Source of the DNA: Acidovorax sp. KKS102
Lineage (GTDB): Bacteria; Pseudomonadota; Gammaproteobacteria; Burkholderiales; Burkholderiaceae_C
DNA: 64,000 bases
Reading direction: 5' to 3'
NCBI RefSeq assembly: GCF_000302535.1
Contig: NC_018708.1
Coordinates: 3,162,001 to 3,226,000 of the forward strand
A program made the translations under genes and the position numbers. A model generated the notes under the pieces. That model made no database searches. It was not told the origin of the DNA and was given only the letters and a program-made list of their open reading frames with translations. Each line of letters starts with the position of its first letter. Position 1 is the stretch's first letter. Shown here in pieces: positions 54,001 through 64,000 of this stretch.

Positions 54001-54433
54001 AGACCTGTTCCGCGCGCTTGACGAAGGCATCCACCATGCTGCCCGCAATGCGGTCAAACACCGGCCCCACCAGCGCGGCCAATGCGGCGCTGTCAAACCC
54101 GTAGTTCAGTAGCAGCTCTACCTTGCACGCACGCTGCGTGCCGTCTCCTACGGGATGAAAGTGCCAGTCCCCGTCCAGTCGTGAAAACGGTCCTTTCACC
54201 AGATGCATCTGCACACGCTTGCCCGCCTCGTGCGTGTTGCGCGTGACGAAGGTCTGGCGAATGCCGCTGAACGCAATGCCCACCTCAGCGGTCATGCCCT
54301 CGCTGGTCTGCTCCAGCACCGCAGCGTGGTCGCACCAAGGCAGAAACTGCGGGTAATGCTCCACCCCGGTGACCAGGGAAAACATCTCTTCGGGGCTGTA
54401 CCAAATGAGGACGGACTTGTGGACGGTTTTCAT
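53993..54433 (-). CDS. ratA: RatA/COQ10-like START-domain protein
   Basis: A 146-residue START-fold protein. [36 protein letters not shown] and [20 protein letters not shown] are typical. Family members bind ubiquinone (COQ10-like) or have been described as the RatA ribosome-association toxin. The two names refer to the same family and the function here is open. It is divergent from smpB, as in many proteobacteria. Confidence 0.9.
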   Translation of the reverse strand: MKTVHKSVLIWYSPEEMFSLVTGVEHYPQFLPWCDHAAVLEQTSEGMTAEVGIAFSGIRQTFVTRNTHEAGKRVQMHLVKGPFSRLDGDWHFHPVGDGTQRACKVELLLNYGFDSAALAALVGPVFDRIAGSMVDAFVKRAEQVYG

Positions 54434-54562
54434 GCAGGCAATGGGCGCGCGGCTTTCAGAAGGGAAAGGCGGCCAGGGAAACTAGAATCACGGGTCTCTG
54501 AACGGCCACAATTGTATGTAGGGAGACCTTTTATCTCCCGCAGGGCGCCGCATCTGAACTAC

Positions 54563-55036
54563 ATGGCCAAAAAACCCGATCCCACATCCCGCATTGCCGA
54601 CAACAAGAAAGCGGCCTACAACTACTTCTTTGAGGAGCGCCACGAGGCGGGCATGGTGCTGCACGGCTGGGAGGTCAAGGCGCTGCGCGAGGGCAAGGTG
54701 CAGCTGACCGATGGCTATGTGCTGATCCGCGATGGCGAACTGTTTCTGCTCGGCTGCCTGATCCACCCGCTCAAGACAGCGTCCACACACGTCAATCCGG
54801 AATCGGCGCGCACCAAAAAGCTGCTGCTCAAGAAGGATGACATCAAACGGCTGATTGGCAAGGTCGAGCAAAAGGGCTACACCCTGGTACCCATCAATCT
54901 GCACTGGAAGAACGGCTTCGTGAAATGCGAAATCGCGTTGGCCAAGGGCAAGGCCGAGCACGACAAGCGCGACACCATCAAGGACCGCGAAGGCAAGCGC
55001 GAGGTGGAACGCGCCATGAAAAGCCGCAGCCGCTGA
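54563..55036 (+). CDS. smpB: SsrA-binding protein SmpB
   Basis: A 157-residue tmRNA-binding protein that brings tmRNA to stalled ribosomes. [59 protein letters not shown] and the basic C-terminal tail [16 protein letters not shown] are all present. The start ATG gives the standard length. The tmRNA gene is not in the window. Confidence 0.97.
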   Translation: MAKKPDPTSRIADNKKAAYNYFFEERHEAGMVLHGWEVKALREGKVQLTDGYVLIRDGELFLLGCLIHPLKTASTHVNPESARTKKLLLKKDDIKRLIGKVEQKGYTLVPINLHWKNGFVKCEIALAKGKAEHDKRDTIKDREGKREVERAMKSRSR

Positions 55037-55050
55037 GGCCGGTGCACGGT

Positions 55051-55089
55051 GCGGTCTCTGCGTACACGGACCGCCCTTGAGATTTTTTT
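55051..55089 (+). terminator. terminator-like hairpin after smpB
   Basis: GCGGTC (55051-55056) pairs with GACCGC (55069-55074), and a run of seven T follows at 55083-55089. The gap of eight bases between stem and T-run makes it less than ideal. Confidence 0.45.
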
Positions 55090-55099
55090 GCGACGCTGT

Positions 55100-55135
55100 G
55101 GAATAAACCGCTGCGTCCATGTGTTTGTCCCGGTG
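55100..55135 (+). promoter_or_regulatory. possible ECF-sigma promoter of the lipoprotein-sigma-antisigma operon
   Basis: GGAATAAACC at 55100-55109 resembles the GGAAT-type minus-35 element used by several ECF sigma factors, and lies 72 bases before the lipoprotein start. The minus-10 element is not clear. Autoregulation by the encoded sigma factor would be typical. Confidence 0.3.
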
Positions 55136-55180
55136 CAAGGCAGCATTCGCCTTTGCCTGCACCACCCTCTGGAGAAACCC

Positions 55181-55552
55181 ATGAAGAAACTGATCTCGAT
55201 GACCACCCTCGTCGCAGCCATCGCCCTGGCTGGCTGCGCCACCATGGACACCTCGCCCGTGAAGACCATGGACGGCGTGCTGGTCGGCGCAAACGGCATG
55301 ACCCTTTACACGTTTGACCGCGATGTGGCCGGCAGCGGCAAATCGGTGTGCAACGGCCCCTGCGCCACCAACTGGCCACCACTGATGGCCAGCAAGGCCC
55401 CGGGCGCTGACTACAGCGTGATCACCCGCGACGATGGCAAGACCCAGCTGGCCTACAAGGGCAAACCGCTGTATTACTGGGCCAAAGACGCCAAGCCCGG
55501 GGACAAGACGGGCGACGGCGTGAACCAGGTCTGGCGCACCGCGCGGCCGTAA
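55181..55552 (+). CDS. COG4315-type lipoprotein
   Basis: A 123-residue lipoprotein. The signal peptide ends in a lipobox, IALAGCAT, and the mature part has GMTLYTFDRDVAGSGKSVCN then CATNWPPLM, the repeated motif of this family of predicted secreted proteins, and QLAYKGKPLYYWAKDAKPGD. The family function is unknown, often stress-linked. It is followed after 34 bases by an ECF sigma gene and probably shares its transcript. Confidence 0.88.
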   Translation: MKKLISMTTLVAAIALAGCATMDTSPVKTMDGVLVGANGMTLYTFDRDVAGSGKSVCNGPCATNWPPLMASKAPGADYSVITRDDGKTQLAYKGKPLYYWAKDAKPGDKTGDGVNQVWRTARP

Positions 55553-55586
55553 CAAACCGGTCAGCGCACCCCAGGCTTCGCGCGGA

Positions 55587-56138
55587 ATGAACCGCTCCCA
55601 GGTCATCGAACAGCTGCCCGCCCTGCGCCGCTACGCGCGGGTGCTGACAGGCGATTCCTGGGCGGCCGATGACTTGGTGCAGGACACGCTGGAGCGTGCC
55701 TGCAGCAAATGGCTGCTGTGGCGCACCGGAAGCGACCTGCGCGCATGGTTGTTCACCCTGATGCACAACCTGTACCTCAACCAGCGCCGCGCATTGGTCC
55801 CGCTGCAAGCCCTGGACATCGACGAAGTTCAAGATCAGCTGCCCGGCACGCAGCCCCGGTCGGACGATGCGCTGGACCTGGAGCGCTGTCTCCAGCGCCT
55901 GCCCGCCGACCAGCGGGCCGTGCTGCTGTTGGTGGCCATGGAGGACATGGGCTACGAAGACACGGCACGCATCCTGGGCATTCCGGTGGGCACCGTCATG
56001 TCACGCCTGTCGCGGGCCCGCACGCGCCTGCGGGCGCTCATGGACCGCGAACCCGCGTCAGGCCCTACAGCCGCCACCCAGCCAAGCTCCGTGACGGCCG
56101 CAGGCAGTACCACACCAGTGCTGCGTCGCCTCAAATAG
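55587..56138 (+). CDS. ECF-type RNA polymerase sigma factor
   Basis: A 183-residue sigma-70-family protein with regions 2 and 4 only. Region 2 reads LTGDSWAADDLVQDTLERAC and LRAWLFTLMHNLYLNQRR; region 4 reads LQRLPADQRAVLLLVAMEDM then GYEDTARILGIPVGTVMSRL. It would direct transcription of a small stress regulon and is kept inactive by the membrane protein encoded 22 bases downstream. Confidence 0.92.
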   Translation: MNRSQVIEQLPALRRYARVLTGDSWAADDLVQDTLERACSKWLLWRTGSDLRAWLFTLMHNLYLNQRRALVPLQALDIDEVQDQLPGTQPRSDDALDLERCLQRLPADQRAVLLLVAMEDMGYEDTARILGIPVGTVMSRLSRARTRLRALMDREPASGPTAATQPSSVTAAGSTTPVLRRLK

Positions 56139-56160
56139 CCCCCAGACCCGATCCCCCGCC

Positions 56161-57069
56161 ATGGCCCCCAAGCACCCTGCCCCTCCACCGCGCGCTGAAG
56201 AAACCAGCGCCTGGCACGCCCTTGTGGACGGCCAGTTGACTCCTGCGCAGGCCCAGGCGCTGCGCGAGCAACTGCGGGACGATGAGGAGGCCCAGGCCAC
56301 GCTGGCCCTCTGGCAGACGCAGCGGCAGCGGCTGCAGGCCCTGCACCAGGACCTGCTCCACGCCCCCGTGCCCGACGCCCTGCTGGCCGCAGCGCGGCGT
56401 GCCACCGACCGACGCGAGCAATACGCGCAATGGTGGCGCTGGGGTGGTATGGCTGCATCCGTGTTGCTGGCCTTTGTGCTGGGCTGGACGGGGCGCAGCC
56501 ATTGGCCCGCCGGGATGCCTGGTCAAACCATCGCTGCGGGCCAGGGCACCACGCTGTTGGCCGCCGAACCGGCACAGCGCTTTGCACAACAGGCCTCGGT
56601 GGCCCACGCGGTGTACCAACCCGAGGTGCGCCACCCGGTAGAGGTCACTGCCGCCCAGCAAGACCACCTGGTGCAGTGGTTGTCCAAGCGCCTGGATCGC
56701 CCCCTCAAAGTCCCCGCGCTCGGAGCGCAAGGCTATGAACTGGTGGGTGGCCGCTTGCTGCCTGGCGACACGGGCGCGCGCGCGCAGTTCATGTACCAGA
56801 ACGGCACCGGTCAGCGCATCACGCTGTACCTAGGCGCTCTGGCGCCGTCCTCGCCCCGCCCTGCGGGCGAAAACCAAGGCGGCGCACCACGAAGCAAGGA
56901 AACGACACTGGCGGCGCCCCCCGCTACCGCGTTCCAGTTCACGCAGGAAGGCCCTGTGCCCGGCTTTTACTGGACAGATGGGGGCTTTGGCTATGCGCTG
57001 AGCGGGCAGCTCTCGCGGCCTGATCTGCTGGCCCTGGCCACTGCCGTGTACCAGCAATTGAACCCATAA
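56161..57069 (+). CDS. anti-sigma factor, single membrane helix
   Basis: A 302-residue regulator. The cytoplasmic N-terminus (AWHALVDGQLTPAQAQALRE) matches the usual anti-sigma opening, though without a zinc-binding HxxxCxxC motif. A membrane helix lies at about 98-114 (GGMAASVLLAFVLGWTG). The periplasmic part carries VYQPEVRHPVEVTAAQQDHL and GYELVGGRLLPGDTGARAQF. It would hold the ECF factor at the membrane until a signal arrives. Confidence 0.85.
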   Translation: MAPKHPAPPPRAEETSAWHALVDGQLTPAQAQALREQLRDDEEAQATLALWQTQRQRLQALHQDLLHAPVPDALLAAARRATDRREQYAQWWRWGGMAASVLLAFVLGWTGRSHWPAGMPGQTIAAGQGTTLLAAEPAQRFAQQASVAHAVYQPEVRHPVEVTAAQQDHLVQWLSKRLDRPLKVPALGAQGYELVGGRLLPGDTGARAQFMYQNGTGQRITLYLGALAPSSPRPAGENQGGAPRSKETTLAAPPATAFQFTQEGPVPGFYWTDGGFGYALSGQLSRPDLLALATAVYQQLNP

Positions 57070-57203
57070 AAGCGGGAACATCGCAGCCGCACAGCAGGCA
57101 GATCGCAGGTCTCCCGGCCCGCGATCACCGATGCGTGCGCCCGAGGAGGTCTTGAACAGGCGCTTGGTGCGCAACCCAAACGCCCGACTACAGCCTTCGC
57201 CGA

Positions 57204-58298
57204 TCAGGCCAGATGGGCCAGCGGATGGGCGTGCACAGGCCAGGGGCTGGCAAAGAACGGAGTGACCATGTCCGGCGTCACGTCCTCAATGCGGCCTGGA
57301 TTCCAGCGGGGCGCATGGTCCTTGTCCACAGCCAGGGCGCGGATGCCTTCGACGGTCTCGCTTTGCCCCGGGCGCAGGAAGAAGCAGTGGCGCACCATGT
57401 CGCGCTCCATGCGCAAGTCGTCGGCCAGGCCCATAGTGCGGGCGCGGCGGATTTGTTCCAGCACCACATGCAGCATCAGTGGCGAACGCTTGCGCAGCGT
57501 GGCGGCGGTGGCACGCGCCCAGTCGCTGCCAGCCGCTTCAAGCCCCCGCACGATCTCGCCAACGGTCGGCAGCGCAAAATATTGGTCAATATCGGCCTGA
57601 GCGCTAGAACAGCTTGCCTGAGCTGCTACAAATTGAGAAGCAACATAGGCCTTGATAGCCGCGCCATCTGCAAAGCTTTGTATGGCCAGGGCGTCCCACA
57701 CCGCCACTTGCCGGTCTGACGGCATGCAGCCATCGGCCAGCTGGTAGGCAATGGCATCGCCTGCGCCGATGGTGTCGCCCGTCAGGGCCAGCCACTCGCC
57801 CACCCGGCCGGGGCAACGGCTCAGAAAGTACCCACCACCCACATCCGGGAACAGGCCAATAGCGGTTTCGGGCATGGCCATCTTGGTGCGTTCGGTCACC
57901 ACACGCAGCGCAGCGCCCTGGCTGATACCCATGCCGCCGCCCATCACGATGCCGTCCATGAAGGCGATGTAGGGCTTGGCGTAGTTGTGGATCAGATGGT
58001 TGAGCGCGTATTCCTCGGTGAAGAAATCCTCGATCAGCGGGTTGCCCTGGCTGCCTGCTTGGTGCAGAAAACGGATATCGCCGCCCGCGCAGAAAGCCCC
58101 AAACGGGCCCTCCTTGTTGCTGCCACGAATGGCCACCGCCAGCACCCGCGCATCGTTCTGCCATGCCAGCAGGATGCCCATCAGGTCACGCACCATGCCC
58201 AGCGACAGGGCATTGAGCGCCCGTGGACGATTCAGGGTGATGAAGCCCACCTGGCCCCGCACCTCGCTCAACACTTCAGACACAACCGTCTCCGTCAT
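57204..58298 (-). CDS. 3-hydroxyisobutyryl-CoA hydrolase / enoyl-CoA hydratase family
   Basis: A 364-residue crotonase of the HIBCH branch. FGAFCAGGDIRFLHQAG is the oxyanion region, GIVMGGGMGISQGAALRVVT and MPETAIGLFPDVGGGYFLSR contain the catalytic positions, and the long C-terminal part (MLHVVLEQIRRARTMGLADD) is typical of the hydrolase. It would release 3-hydroxyisobutyrate in valine breakdown. The ATG at 58298 overlaps the transporter stop (ATGA) and follows GGAAGGAAC. Confidence 0.88.
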   Translation of the reverse strand: MTETVVSEVLSEVRGQVGFITLNRPRALNALSLGMVRDLMGILLAWQNDARVLAVAIRGSNKEGPFGAFCAGGDIRFLHQAGSQGNPLIEDFFTEEYALNHLIHNYAKPYIAFMDGIVMGGGMGISQGAALRVVTERTKMAMPETAIGLFPDVGGGYFLSRCPGRVGEWLALTGDTIGAGDAIAYQLADGCMPSDRQVAVWDALAIQSFADGAAIKAYVASQFVAAQASCSSAQADIDQYFALPTVGEIVRGLEAAGSDWARATAATLRKRSPLMLHVVLEQIRRARTMGLADDLRMERDMVRHCFFLRPGQSETVEGIRALAVDKDHAPRWNPGRIEDVTPDMVTPFFASPWPVHAHPLAHLA

Positions 58299-59170
58299 TT
58301 TTGTTCCTTCCAACCCAACAGTTCATTGAAAACCAGCGCACCGATGACCAGTGCGCCTCCGGTCAGCACGGCAGGCGCAGGCTTCTCGCCCGCACCCAGC
58401 CATGCCAGCAGGATGCCGAAAATCACTTCCAGCAAACCCAGCAGCGCCATTTCGGGCGCCTTGAGCACCCTGCCGCAGCGCACCGCCAGCACGCAGGGAA
58501 TCGCCAATTGCACCACGCCCAGCAGGGCCAGCAGCCCCAGGTCGTAAAAAGATGCCTGAAACGGGAACGCCAGCGGCAGGGTCGCCACCACCGAGATCAC
58601 CGCACCCACCAGCACCGCCGGCACCAGGTCCACCGCATGGCCATGGCGCTGCGAGTGCTGCACCACCGTCCAGTTCACCGCCGCCGCCACAGGTACGCAC
58701 AAGGCCACCAGGGTACCCAGCAGCGGCAGGCCCGCCATTTGCGAACCGTACATCCAGCCAATGCCCAGCCCTGCTACCGCAATGGCTGCCCAGGTGCGGG
58801 GAGCGATGTGGTGGCCAATGAAAACCCGTGCCAACAGCGCCGTGAGCAAGGGGCCCACCGACATGGTCACCAGCACATTGGCCACCGGCATCAGCACCAG
58901 TGCCACCATGAAGGCCGTGAACATCACGCTCCAGCACACACCCGAGATCCACAGCGCCCGCCCGCCATGGCGCATCGAGGCAAACACCGCCCTGCCCTGC
59001 AGTACGGGCAGGATGACCAGCAGCGCCAGCAGCGTGAAGAAGCTGCGCCAGAAGGTCACCTCAAAGCTCGCCGCATGCTCCAGGTGGCGCGTGACCACAC
59101 CGGCGATGGACCACATCAGGGTCACGGCCACCATCAGCACCACGGCACGGGAATGTGTGAGTTTCAACAT
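58295..59170 (-). CDS. EamA/DMT-family membrane transporter
   Basis: A 291-residue inner-membrane protein with ten hydrophobic helices and two EamA repeats: the first from VVLMVAVTLMWSIAGVVTRH, the second from PLLGTLVALCVPVAAAVNWT. Substrates of this family are diverse metabolites, and none can be assigned. The ATG at 59170 is used, not the TTG nine bases earlier. Coupling to the HIBCH-like gene suggests export of a related metabolite, by context only. Confidence 0.88.
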   Translation of the reverse strand: MLKLTHSRAVVLMVAVTLMWSIAGVVTRHLEHAASFEVTFWRSFFTLLALLVILPVLQGRAVFASMRHGGRALWISGVCWSVMFTAFMVALVLMPVANVLVTMSVGPLLTALLARVFIGHHIAPRTWAAIAVAGLGIGWMYGSQMAGLPLLGTLVALCVPVAAAVNWTVVQHSQRHGHAVDLVPAVLVGAVISVVATLPLAFPFQASFYDLGLLALLGVVQLAIPCVLAVRCGRVLKAPEMALLGLLEVIFGILLAWLGAGEKPAPAVLTGGALVIGALVFNELLGWKEQK

Positions 59171-59190
59171 GGGTTCCAACTTGCAGACGG

Positions 59191-59217
59191 AAAAAAGGCC
59201 ACTGCGCTGCAGTGGCC
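59191..59217 (-). terminator. intrinsic terminator downstream of typA
   Basis: On the minus strand GGCCACTGC and GCAGTGGCC form a nine-pair stem around a three-base loop, followed directly by six T (complement of 59191-59196). It lies between typA and the EamA gene, ending the infB-rbfA-truB-typA transcript. Confidence 0.8.
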
Positions 59218-59271
59218 CTTGTCGGAAACGGTCAGTCTATCGATCCATCGATGGACCGACCCGCCGATCCA

Positions 59272-61098
59272 TCAGGAACGGGCAGCGCGCTTGCGCTCGT
59301 TTTCGGTCAGGTGGCGCTTGCGCAGGCGCACGGACTTGGGCGTGATCTCGACCAGTTCGTCGTCCTCGATGAACTCCACACCGTATTCCAGCGTCAGGTC
59401 GATCGGGGGCGTGATCTTGATCGCGTCTTCCTTGCCGGACACGCGGAAGTTGGTCAGCTGCTTGGTGCGCGTGGCGTTCACCACCAGGTCGTTGTCACGG
59501 CTGTGGATACCGACGATCATGCCTTCGTACACGGGGTCGTTGGCCTTCACGAACATGCGGCCACGGTCGTCCAGCTTGCCCAGGGCGTAGGTGAAGATTT
59601 CACCGTCGTCCATGGAGATCAGCACGCCGTTCTTGCGACCGCCGATATCGCCCTTGTGCGGCTCGTAGCTGTCGAAGATGTTGCTGATGAGGCCCGAACC
59701 GCGCGTCAGGTTCAGGAATTCGTTGGTGAAACCGATCAGGCCACGGGCCGGGATGCGGTATTCCAGGCGCACGCGGCCACGGCCGTCGGACTCCATGTTC
59801 ACCAGCTCGCCCTTGCGCTCGCCCAGGGCTTGCATCACACCGCCCTGGTGGCCTTCTTCGATGTCGGCCGTCACCAGCTCGATAGGCTCGTGCTTGACAC
59901 CGTCGATGTCCTTGAACACCACGCGGGGCTTGGACACGGCCAGTTCGTAGCCCTCGCGGCGCATGTTTTCCAGCAGGATGGTCAGGTGCAATTCGCCACG
60001 GCCCATCACTTCGAACACGCCTTCTTCGTCGGTTTCCTTCACGCGCAGTGCCACGTTGTGCTGCAGTTCCTTTTGCAGGCGGTCCCAGATCTGGCGGCTG
60101 GTCACGAACTTGCCTTCGCGGCCGGCCAGCGGGCTGGTGTTCACGCAGAAGTTCATGGTCAGCGTGGGCTCGTCCACCTTCAACATGGGCAGCGGTGCGG
60201 GGTTGGCAGGGTCGGTCACGGTCACGCCGATGCCGATGTCTTCAATGCCGTTGATCAACACGATGTCGCCCGGGCCGGCCAGGGGGGTCTGCATGCGGTC
60301 AAGGCCCTGGAAGGTCAGCACCTGGTTCACGCGGCCCTTGGTGGTCTTGCCATCGGGGCCTTCCATCACCAGCACGTCCTGTGCGGGCTTGAGCGTGCCT
60401 TGGCTGATGCGGCCCACACCGATGCGACCCACGAAGCTGGAGAAGTCCAGCGCCGAGATCTGCAGTTGCAGGGGGGCGTCAGGGTTGCCGGAGTTTGGTG
60501 GCACGTGCTTGAGGATGGTGTCGAACAGGGCCGACATGTCGGGGCCCCACTGCTCGCCAGGCGCGCCCTCTTCCAGCGAAGACCAGCCATTGATGCCCGA
60601 GGCGTACACCACGGGGAAGTCCAGTTGCTCGTCGGTAGCACCCAGCTTGTCAAACAGGTCGAACGCAGCGTTCACGACCTTGTCGGGGTTGGCACCAGGC
60701 TTGTCCACCTTGTTCACGACCAGGATGGGGCGCAGGCCCAGGGCCAGAGCCTTCTTGGTCACGAAACGCGTCTGGGGCATGGGGCCTTCTTGCGCGTCGA
60801 TCAACAGCACCACGCTGTCGACCATGGACAGGGCACGTTCCACTTCGCCGCCGAAGTCCGCGTGGCCGGGGGTGTCCACGATGTTGATGTGCGTGCCCTT
60901 CCAGCTCACGGCGCAGTTCTTGGCTAGGATAGTGATGCCGCGCTCTTTTTCGATCGCGTTGTTGTCCATCACGGTGTCGACGACCTTTTCGTGGTCGGCG
61001 AAGGTGCCGGACTGGCGCAGCAGCTGGTCGACCATGGTGGTTTTGCCGTGGTCAACGTGGGCGATGATCGCGATGTTGCGGATTTGTTTCGTCGTCAT
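59272..61098 (-). CDS. typA: translational GTPase TypA/BipA
   Basis: A 608-residue ribosome-associated GTPase needed in cold and stress. G-domain motifs: [10 protein letters not shown] (13-22), [23 protein letters not shown]. Domains III and V contain [20 protein letters not shown] and [18 protein letters not shown], and the C-terminal part with [20 protein letters not shown] is specific to BipA. Its start overlaps the truB stop by four bases. Confidence 0.97.
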   Translation of the reverse strand: MTTKQIRNIAIIAHVDHGKTTMVDQLLRQSGTFADHEKVVDTVMDNNAIEKERGITILAKNCAVSWKGTHINIVDTPGHADFGGEVERALSMVDSVVLLIDAQEGPMPQTRFVTKKALALGLRPILVVNKVDKPGANPDKVVNAAFDLFDKLGATDEQLDFPVVYASGINGWSSLEEGAPGEQWGPDMSALFDTILKHVPPNSGNPDAPLQLQISALDFSSFVGRIGVGRISQGTLKPAQDVLVMEGPDGKTTKGRVNQVLTFQGLDRMQTPLAGPGDIVLINGIEDIGIGVTVTDPANPAPLPMLKVDEPTLTMNFCVNTSPLAGREGKFVTSRQIWDRLQKELQHNVALRVKETDEEGVFEVMGRGELHLTILLENMRREGYELAVSKPRVVFKDIDGVKHEPIELVTADIEEGHQGGVMQALGERKGELVNMESDGRGRVRLEYRIPARGLIGFTNEFLNLTRGSGLISNIFDSYEPHKGDIGGRKNGVLISMDDGEIFTYALGKLDDRGRMFVKANDPVYEGMIVGIHSRDNDLVVNATRTKQLTNFRVSGKEDAIKITPPIDLTLEYGVEFIEDDELVEITPKSVRLRKRHLTENERKRAARS

Positions 61099-62087
61099 AG
61101 TTTTTCCAATGTGCCGCTGGCTTGAGGGTGCGGCATGCCTTCCAAAATTTGTTGAATTTCCAGCGGACTCAGGAGCCTGTCCGGCACCAGCTCCCCGCCC
61201 ACGATGTGGCCCACCCCCAGCAGCGCCGGAGGACTCTCGCCAAACACCGCCACGGCACTGGCATCGGGCCAGTTGCCACGGCGACGCACGCCCGACAGGA
61301 ATCGGGCTGCATTCTCACCGTCCAGCGTGACACGCATGTGTTGTGCCAGCAGCGACTCGGGCGCCTCCAGGGCGGCCAGACGCTCAGCCTCGGGCATGGC
61401 CTCCAGCTGCGCCAGCGTGACGCAGCGCTCCACTCCCAGCCCACCGGTGTCGATGCGGCGCAGAAAGGTGAGGTGCGCACCACAGCCCAGTGCGGCGCCG
61501 ATGTCTTCACCCAGCGTGCGGATGTAGGTGCCCTTGCTGCAGGTCACTACTATTTTGATAGCTGGCTGCGCTTGATCTGTCTGCACCAGCGTGAGCTTGA
61601 GTGCATGGATCACCACATCGCGCGCTTCACGCTCCACCGTGACACCGGCGCGTGCGTACTCGTACAGCGCCTTGCCGTCTTTCTTGAGCGCGCTGTGCAT
61701 CGGAGGCACCTGGCGAATGGGGCCGGTGAACTGCTGCTGGACGGCGGCCAGGCGCTCTGGCGTCACCTGCTCGGGCAGCACTTCACGCCGCTCGACCACA
61801 TCGCCCTCGGCATCGCCGGTGGTCGTCGTGGCACCCAGCAGCGCCACGGCTTCATAGGTCTTGGGAGCATCCAGCTGCAGCTGGCTGAACTTGGTGGCCG
61901 CGCCAAAGCACAGCGGCAATACGCCCGTTGCGAGGGGATCGAGCGTGCCGGTATGGCCCGCCTTTTCGGCGCGCAGCAGCCATTTCGCCTTTTGCAAGGC
62001 GTCATTGCTCGAAAGGCCGAGCGGTTTGTCGAGCAGCAACACCCCATGCACAGGGCGCCGCTGCACCCTGGTGCGTGGCGCGTGCAT
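61095..62087 (-). CDS. truB: tRNA pseudouridine-55 synthase TruB
   Basis: A 330-residue enzyme making pseudouridine 55 in t[23 protein letters not shown], the catalytic aspartate in [19 protein letters not shown] (Asp50), [17 protein letters not shown] and [20 protein letters not shown] are all present. It is in the standard order rbfA-truB, three bases after rbfA. Confidence 0.97.
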   Translation of the reverse strand: MHAPRTRVQRRPVHGVLLLDKPLGLSSNDALQKAKWLLRAEKAGHTGTLDPLATGVLPLCFGAATKFSQLQLDAPKTYEAVALLGATTTTGDAEGDVVERREVLPEQVTPERLAAVQQQFTGPIRQVPPMHSALKKDGKALYEYARAGVTVEREARDVVIHALKLTLVQTDQAQPAIKIVVTCSKGTYIRTLGEDIGAALGCGAHLTFLRRIDTGGLGVERCVTLAQLEAMPEAERLAALEAPESLLAQHMRVTLDGENAARFLSGVRRRGNWPDASAVAVFGESPPALLGVGHIVGGELVPDRLLSPLEIQQILEGMPHPQASGTLEKL

Positions 62088-62090
62088 GGA

Positions 62091-62462
62091 CTAGTCCTCC
62101 TTCGCGCGCGAAGACACCGCCTTGGCAATCAAGGCGTTCATGTCGGCCGCACGCTCGGAGGTGCGGTCGAACACAAAATGCAGCGTAGGCACGGTGTGGA
62201 TGTGCAAACGCTTGAACAAGCCGTTGCGCAGGAACCCGGCAGCCTGGTTGAGGGCTGCCTGGGTTTCCACCGGGTCGCCCGTCAGCAGGCTGAAGAACAC
62301 CTTGGCATGGGCGTAGTCGGGAGTGACTTCCACGCCCTGCAGCGTCACCATGCCCACGCGCGGGTCTTTCAACTCGCGCGCGATCAGCTCCGTCAGATCG
62401 CGCTGGATCTGGTCGGCCACCTTGAAGGCACGGTTGGGGGTGGATGATTTCTTCGCAGCCAT
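62091..62462 (-). CDS. rbfA: ribosome-binding factor A
   Basis: A 123-residue KH-fold protein for 30S maturation. [40 protein letters not shown] and [11 protein letters not shown] are the family motifs, and [20 protein letters not shown] completes the fold. It lies 24 bases downstream of infB. Confidence 0.96.
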   Translation of the reverse strand: MAAKKSSTPNRAFKVADQIQRDLTELIARELKDPRVGMVTLQGVEVTPDYAHAKVFFSLLTGDPVETQAALNQAAGFLRNGLFKRLHIHTVPTLHFVFDRTSERAADMNALIAKAVSSRAKED

Positions 62463-62486
62463 GTTGTCGCTTGTATCCCGTTCGCC

Positions 62487-64000
62487 TTACAGCGTCCGCG
62501 CGATTTCCTTGATCTCGAAGAACTCCAGCTGGTCGCCCTCTTTGATGTCGTTGTAGTTGCGCAGCTTGATACCGCACTCGAAGCCTTCCTTGACTTCCTT
62601 GACATCGTCCTTGAGGCGGCGCACAGACTCGACTTCGCCGGTGTAGATGACCACGTTGTCGCGCAGCAGGCGGAACTTGCAGTTGCGCGTGACCTGGCCG
62701 GAGGTGACGTACGAACCCGCCACCGTACCGATCTTGGAAGCCACGAACACCGTGCGGATCTCGGCGGTACCCAGGGCCTCTTCGCGCTGCTCGGGGGCCA
62801 GCATGCCGGACATGGCGGCCTTCAACTCATCCACGGCGTCGTAAATGATGTTGTAGTAATGCAGGTTCACATCGCTCGACTCGGCCAGCTTGCGCGCACC
62901 GGCATCGGCACGCACGTTGAAGCCGATCACGATGGCCTTGGAGGCAATCGCCAGATTCACGTCGGACTCGCTGATACCGCCCACGCCGGCATAGACCAGC
63001 TGCACGCGGATCTCGTCGGTGGACAGCTTGAGCAGCGAGGCTGCCAGTGCTTCCTGCGAGCCCTGCACGTCCGCCTTGATGATGATGGGCAGGGTCTGCA
63101 CCTCGCCCGCAGTCATCTCGTTGAACACGTTCTCCAGCTTGGCGGCCTGCTGCTTGGCCAGCTTGGTGTTGCGGAACTTGCCCGCGCGGTAGGTCGCGAT
63201 TTCGCGCGCACGGCGCTCGTCAGACAGCACCATGAACTCGTCACCGGCCTGCGGCACATCCGACAGACCCTGGATTTCCACCGGGATCGACGGACCAGCC
63301 GTCTTGGCGGGCTTGCCGTTTTCGTCCAGCATGGCGCGCACGCGGCCGGAGGTCTGGCCAGCCAGCACCACATCGCCCACCTTCAGCGTACCGGACTGCA
63401 CCAGCACCGTGGCCACCGGGCCGCGGCCCTTGTCCAGCTGGGCTTCGATCACCAGGCCCTTGGCCATGGCTTCGACCGGCGCCTTCAGTTCCAGCACTTC
63501 GGCCTGCAGCAGGACCTGCTCCAGCAGGTCGTCGATGCCCATGCCGGTCTTGGAAGACACGGCCACAAAGGGCGAATCGCCACCGTACTCTTCAGGCACC
63601 ACCTCTTCCACCACCAGCTCTTGCTTGACGCGGTCGGGGTTGGCATCGGGCTTGTCCGCCTTGGTGATGGCCACCACGATCGGCACCTTGGCCGCCTTGG
63701 CGTGCTTGATGGCTTCCTTGGTCTGGGGCATGACGCCGTCGTCGGCAGCCACCACCAGAATCACGATATCGGTCGCCTGGGCACCACGGGCACGCATGGC
63801 CGTGAAGGCCTCGTGACCGGGGGTATCGAGGAACGACACCATGCCGCGTGGCGTTTCCACGTGGTAGGCACCAATGTGCTGCGTGATGCCGCCGGCTTCG
63901 CCTGCAGCGACCTTGGCGCGGCGGATGTAGTCCAGCAACGAGGTCTTGCCATGGTCCACGTGGCCCATGACGGTAACGACCGGCGCGCGTGGCAGCAGCT
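62487..64000 (-). CDS. infB: translation initiation factor IF-2 (C-terminal part, runs off the window)
   Basis: The frame is open to the right edge, giving about 504 residues of IF-2. The G domain starts at the edge: [48 protein letters not shown] and ITKADKP. Domains II to IV follow, with [40 protein letters not shown] and the end [20 protein letters not shown]. The N-terminal domains lie outside the window. Confidence 0.97.
   Translation of the reverse strand, partial: LLPRAPVVTVMGHVDHGKTSLLDYIRRAKVAAGEAGGITQHIGAYHVETPRGMVSFLDTPGHEAFTAMRARGAQATDIVILVVAADDGVMPQTKEAIKHAKAAKVPIVVAITKADKPDANPDRVKQELVVEEVVPEEYGGDSPFVAVSSKTGMGIDDLLEQVLLQAEVLELKAPVEAMAKGLVIEAQLDKGRGPVATVLVQSGTLKVGDVVLAGQTSGRVRAMLDENGKPAKTAGPSIPVEIQGLSDVPQAGDEFMVLSDERRAREIATYRAGKFRNTKLAKQQAAKLENVFNEMTAGEVQTLPIIIKADVQGSQEALAASLLKLSTDEIRVQLVYAGVGGISESDVNLAIASKAIVIGFNVRADAGARKLAESSDVNLHYYNIIYDAVDELKAAMSGMLAPEQREEALGTAEIRTVFVASKIGTVAGSYVTSGQVTRNCKFRLLRDNVVIYTGEVESVRRLKDDVKEVKEGFECGIKLRNYNDIKEGDQLEFFEIKEIARTL

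Noticed and set aside
59212..60927. A 571-codon frame antisense to typA
   Set aside because: Mirror frame of a well-conserved GTPase gene.

Overview
High-GC genomic DNA, most likely from a Comamonadaceae betaproteobacterium (Acidovorax/Alicycliphilus-like). This is inferred from the housekeeping block at the right end (guaB-guaA, smpB, ratA-rnfH, typA-truB-rbfA-infB) and from protein character; no rRNA or tRNA is visible to confirm it.

The window has three parts. (1) Positions 1-13015 hold a catabolic cassette. An AAHS-type transporter and an acyl-CoA dehydrogenase lie on the minus strand, then an IS630 remnant, a metallo-beta-lactamase-fold hydrolase and an AraC-type regulator. Divergent from the regulator is a tight plus-strand operon: acyl-CoA dehydrogenase, alpha-methylacyl-CoA racemase, acyl-CoA ligase, thiolase, enoyl-CoA hydratase, type-10-like SDR and a crotonase of isomerase type. 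Together these look like uptake, CoA activation, racemisation and beta-oxidation of an alpha-methyl-branched carboxylic acid. (2) Positions about 13063-48909 are an integrated mobile element, next to the 3' end of guaA. Its maintenance and mobilisation backbone resembles Tn4371-like elements: relaxase, TraF-like peptidase, DUF2840, ribbon-helix-helix protein, ParA, iterons, RepA, AlpA-like HTH, DUF2285, DUF2958, XRE, DUF736, ParB, DUF932. It ends in a tyrosine integrase. No mating-pair-formation or coupling-protein genes are in the window, so they lie further left or are absent. Between backbone and integrase is a dense cargo that looks like antiviral defence: an Mrr-like nuclease; a minus-strand run of DUF3883/McrA-like, HIT, HNH, Abi_C-like and HEPN-like genes; a divergent three-gene set of DEDD exonuclease-RecQ-UvrD fusion, unknown protein and PLD-like nuclease; and an AbiE toxin-antitoxin pair. 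(3) Positions 48910-64000 are core chromosome, with a VapBC-like pair between guaA and guaB.

The most interesting signals are the helicase/PLD three-gene set with its divergent nuclease run (31394-45270); an iteron cluster with an extra copy in the relaxase-TraF gap; and a duplicated, about 220-base non-coding element whose hairpin stems are conserved while the loops differ. Starts were chosen by reading ribosome-binding sites and stop/start overlaps by eye. Residue numbers are hand counts. No database search was possible.
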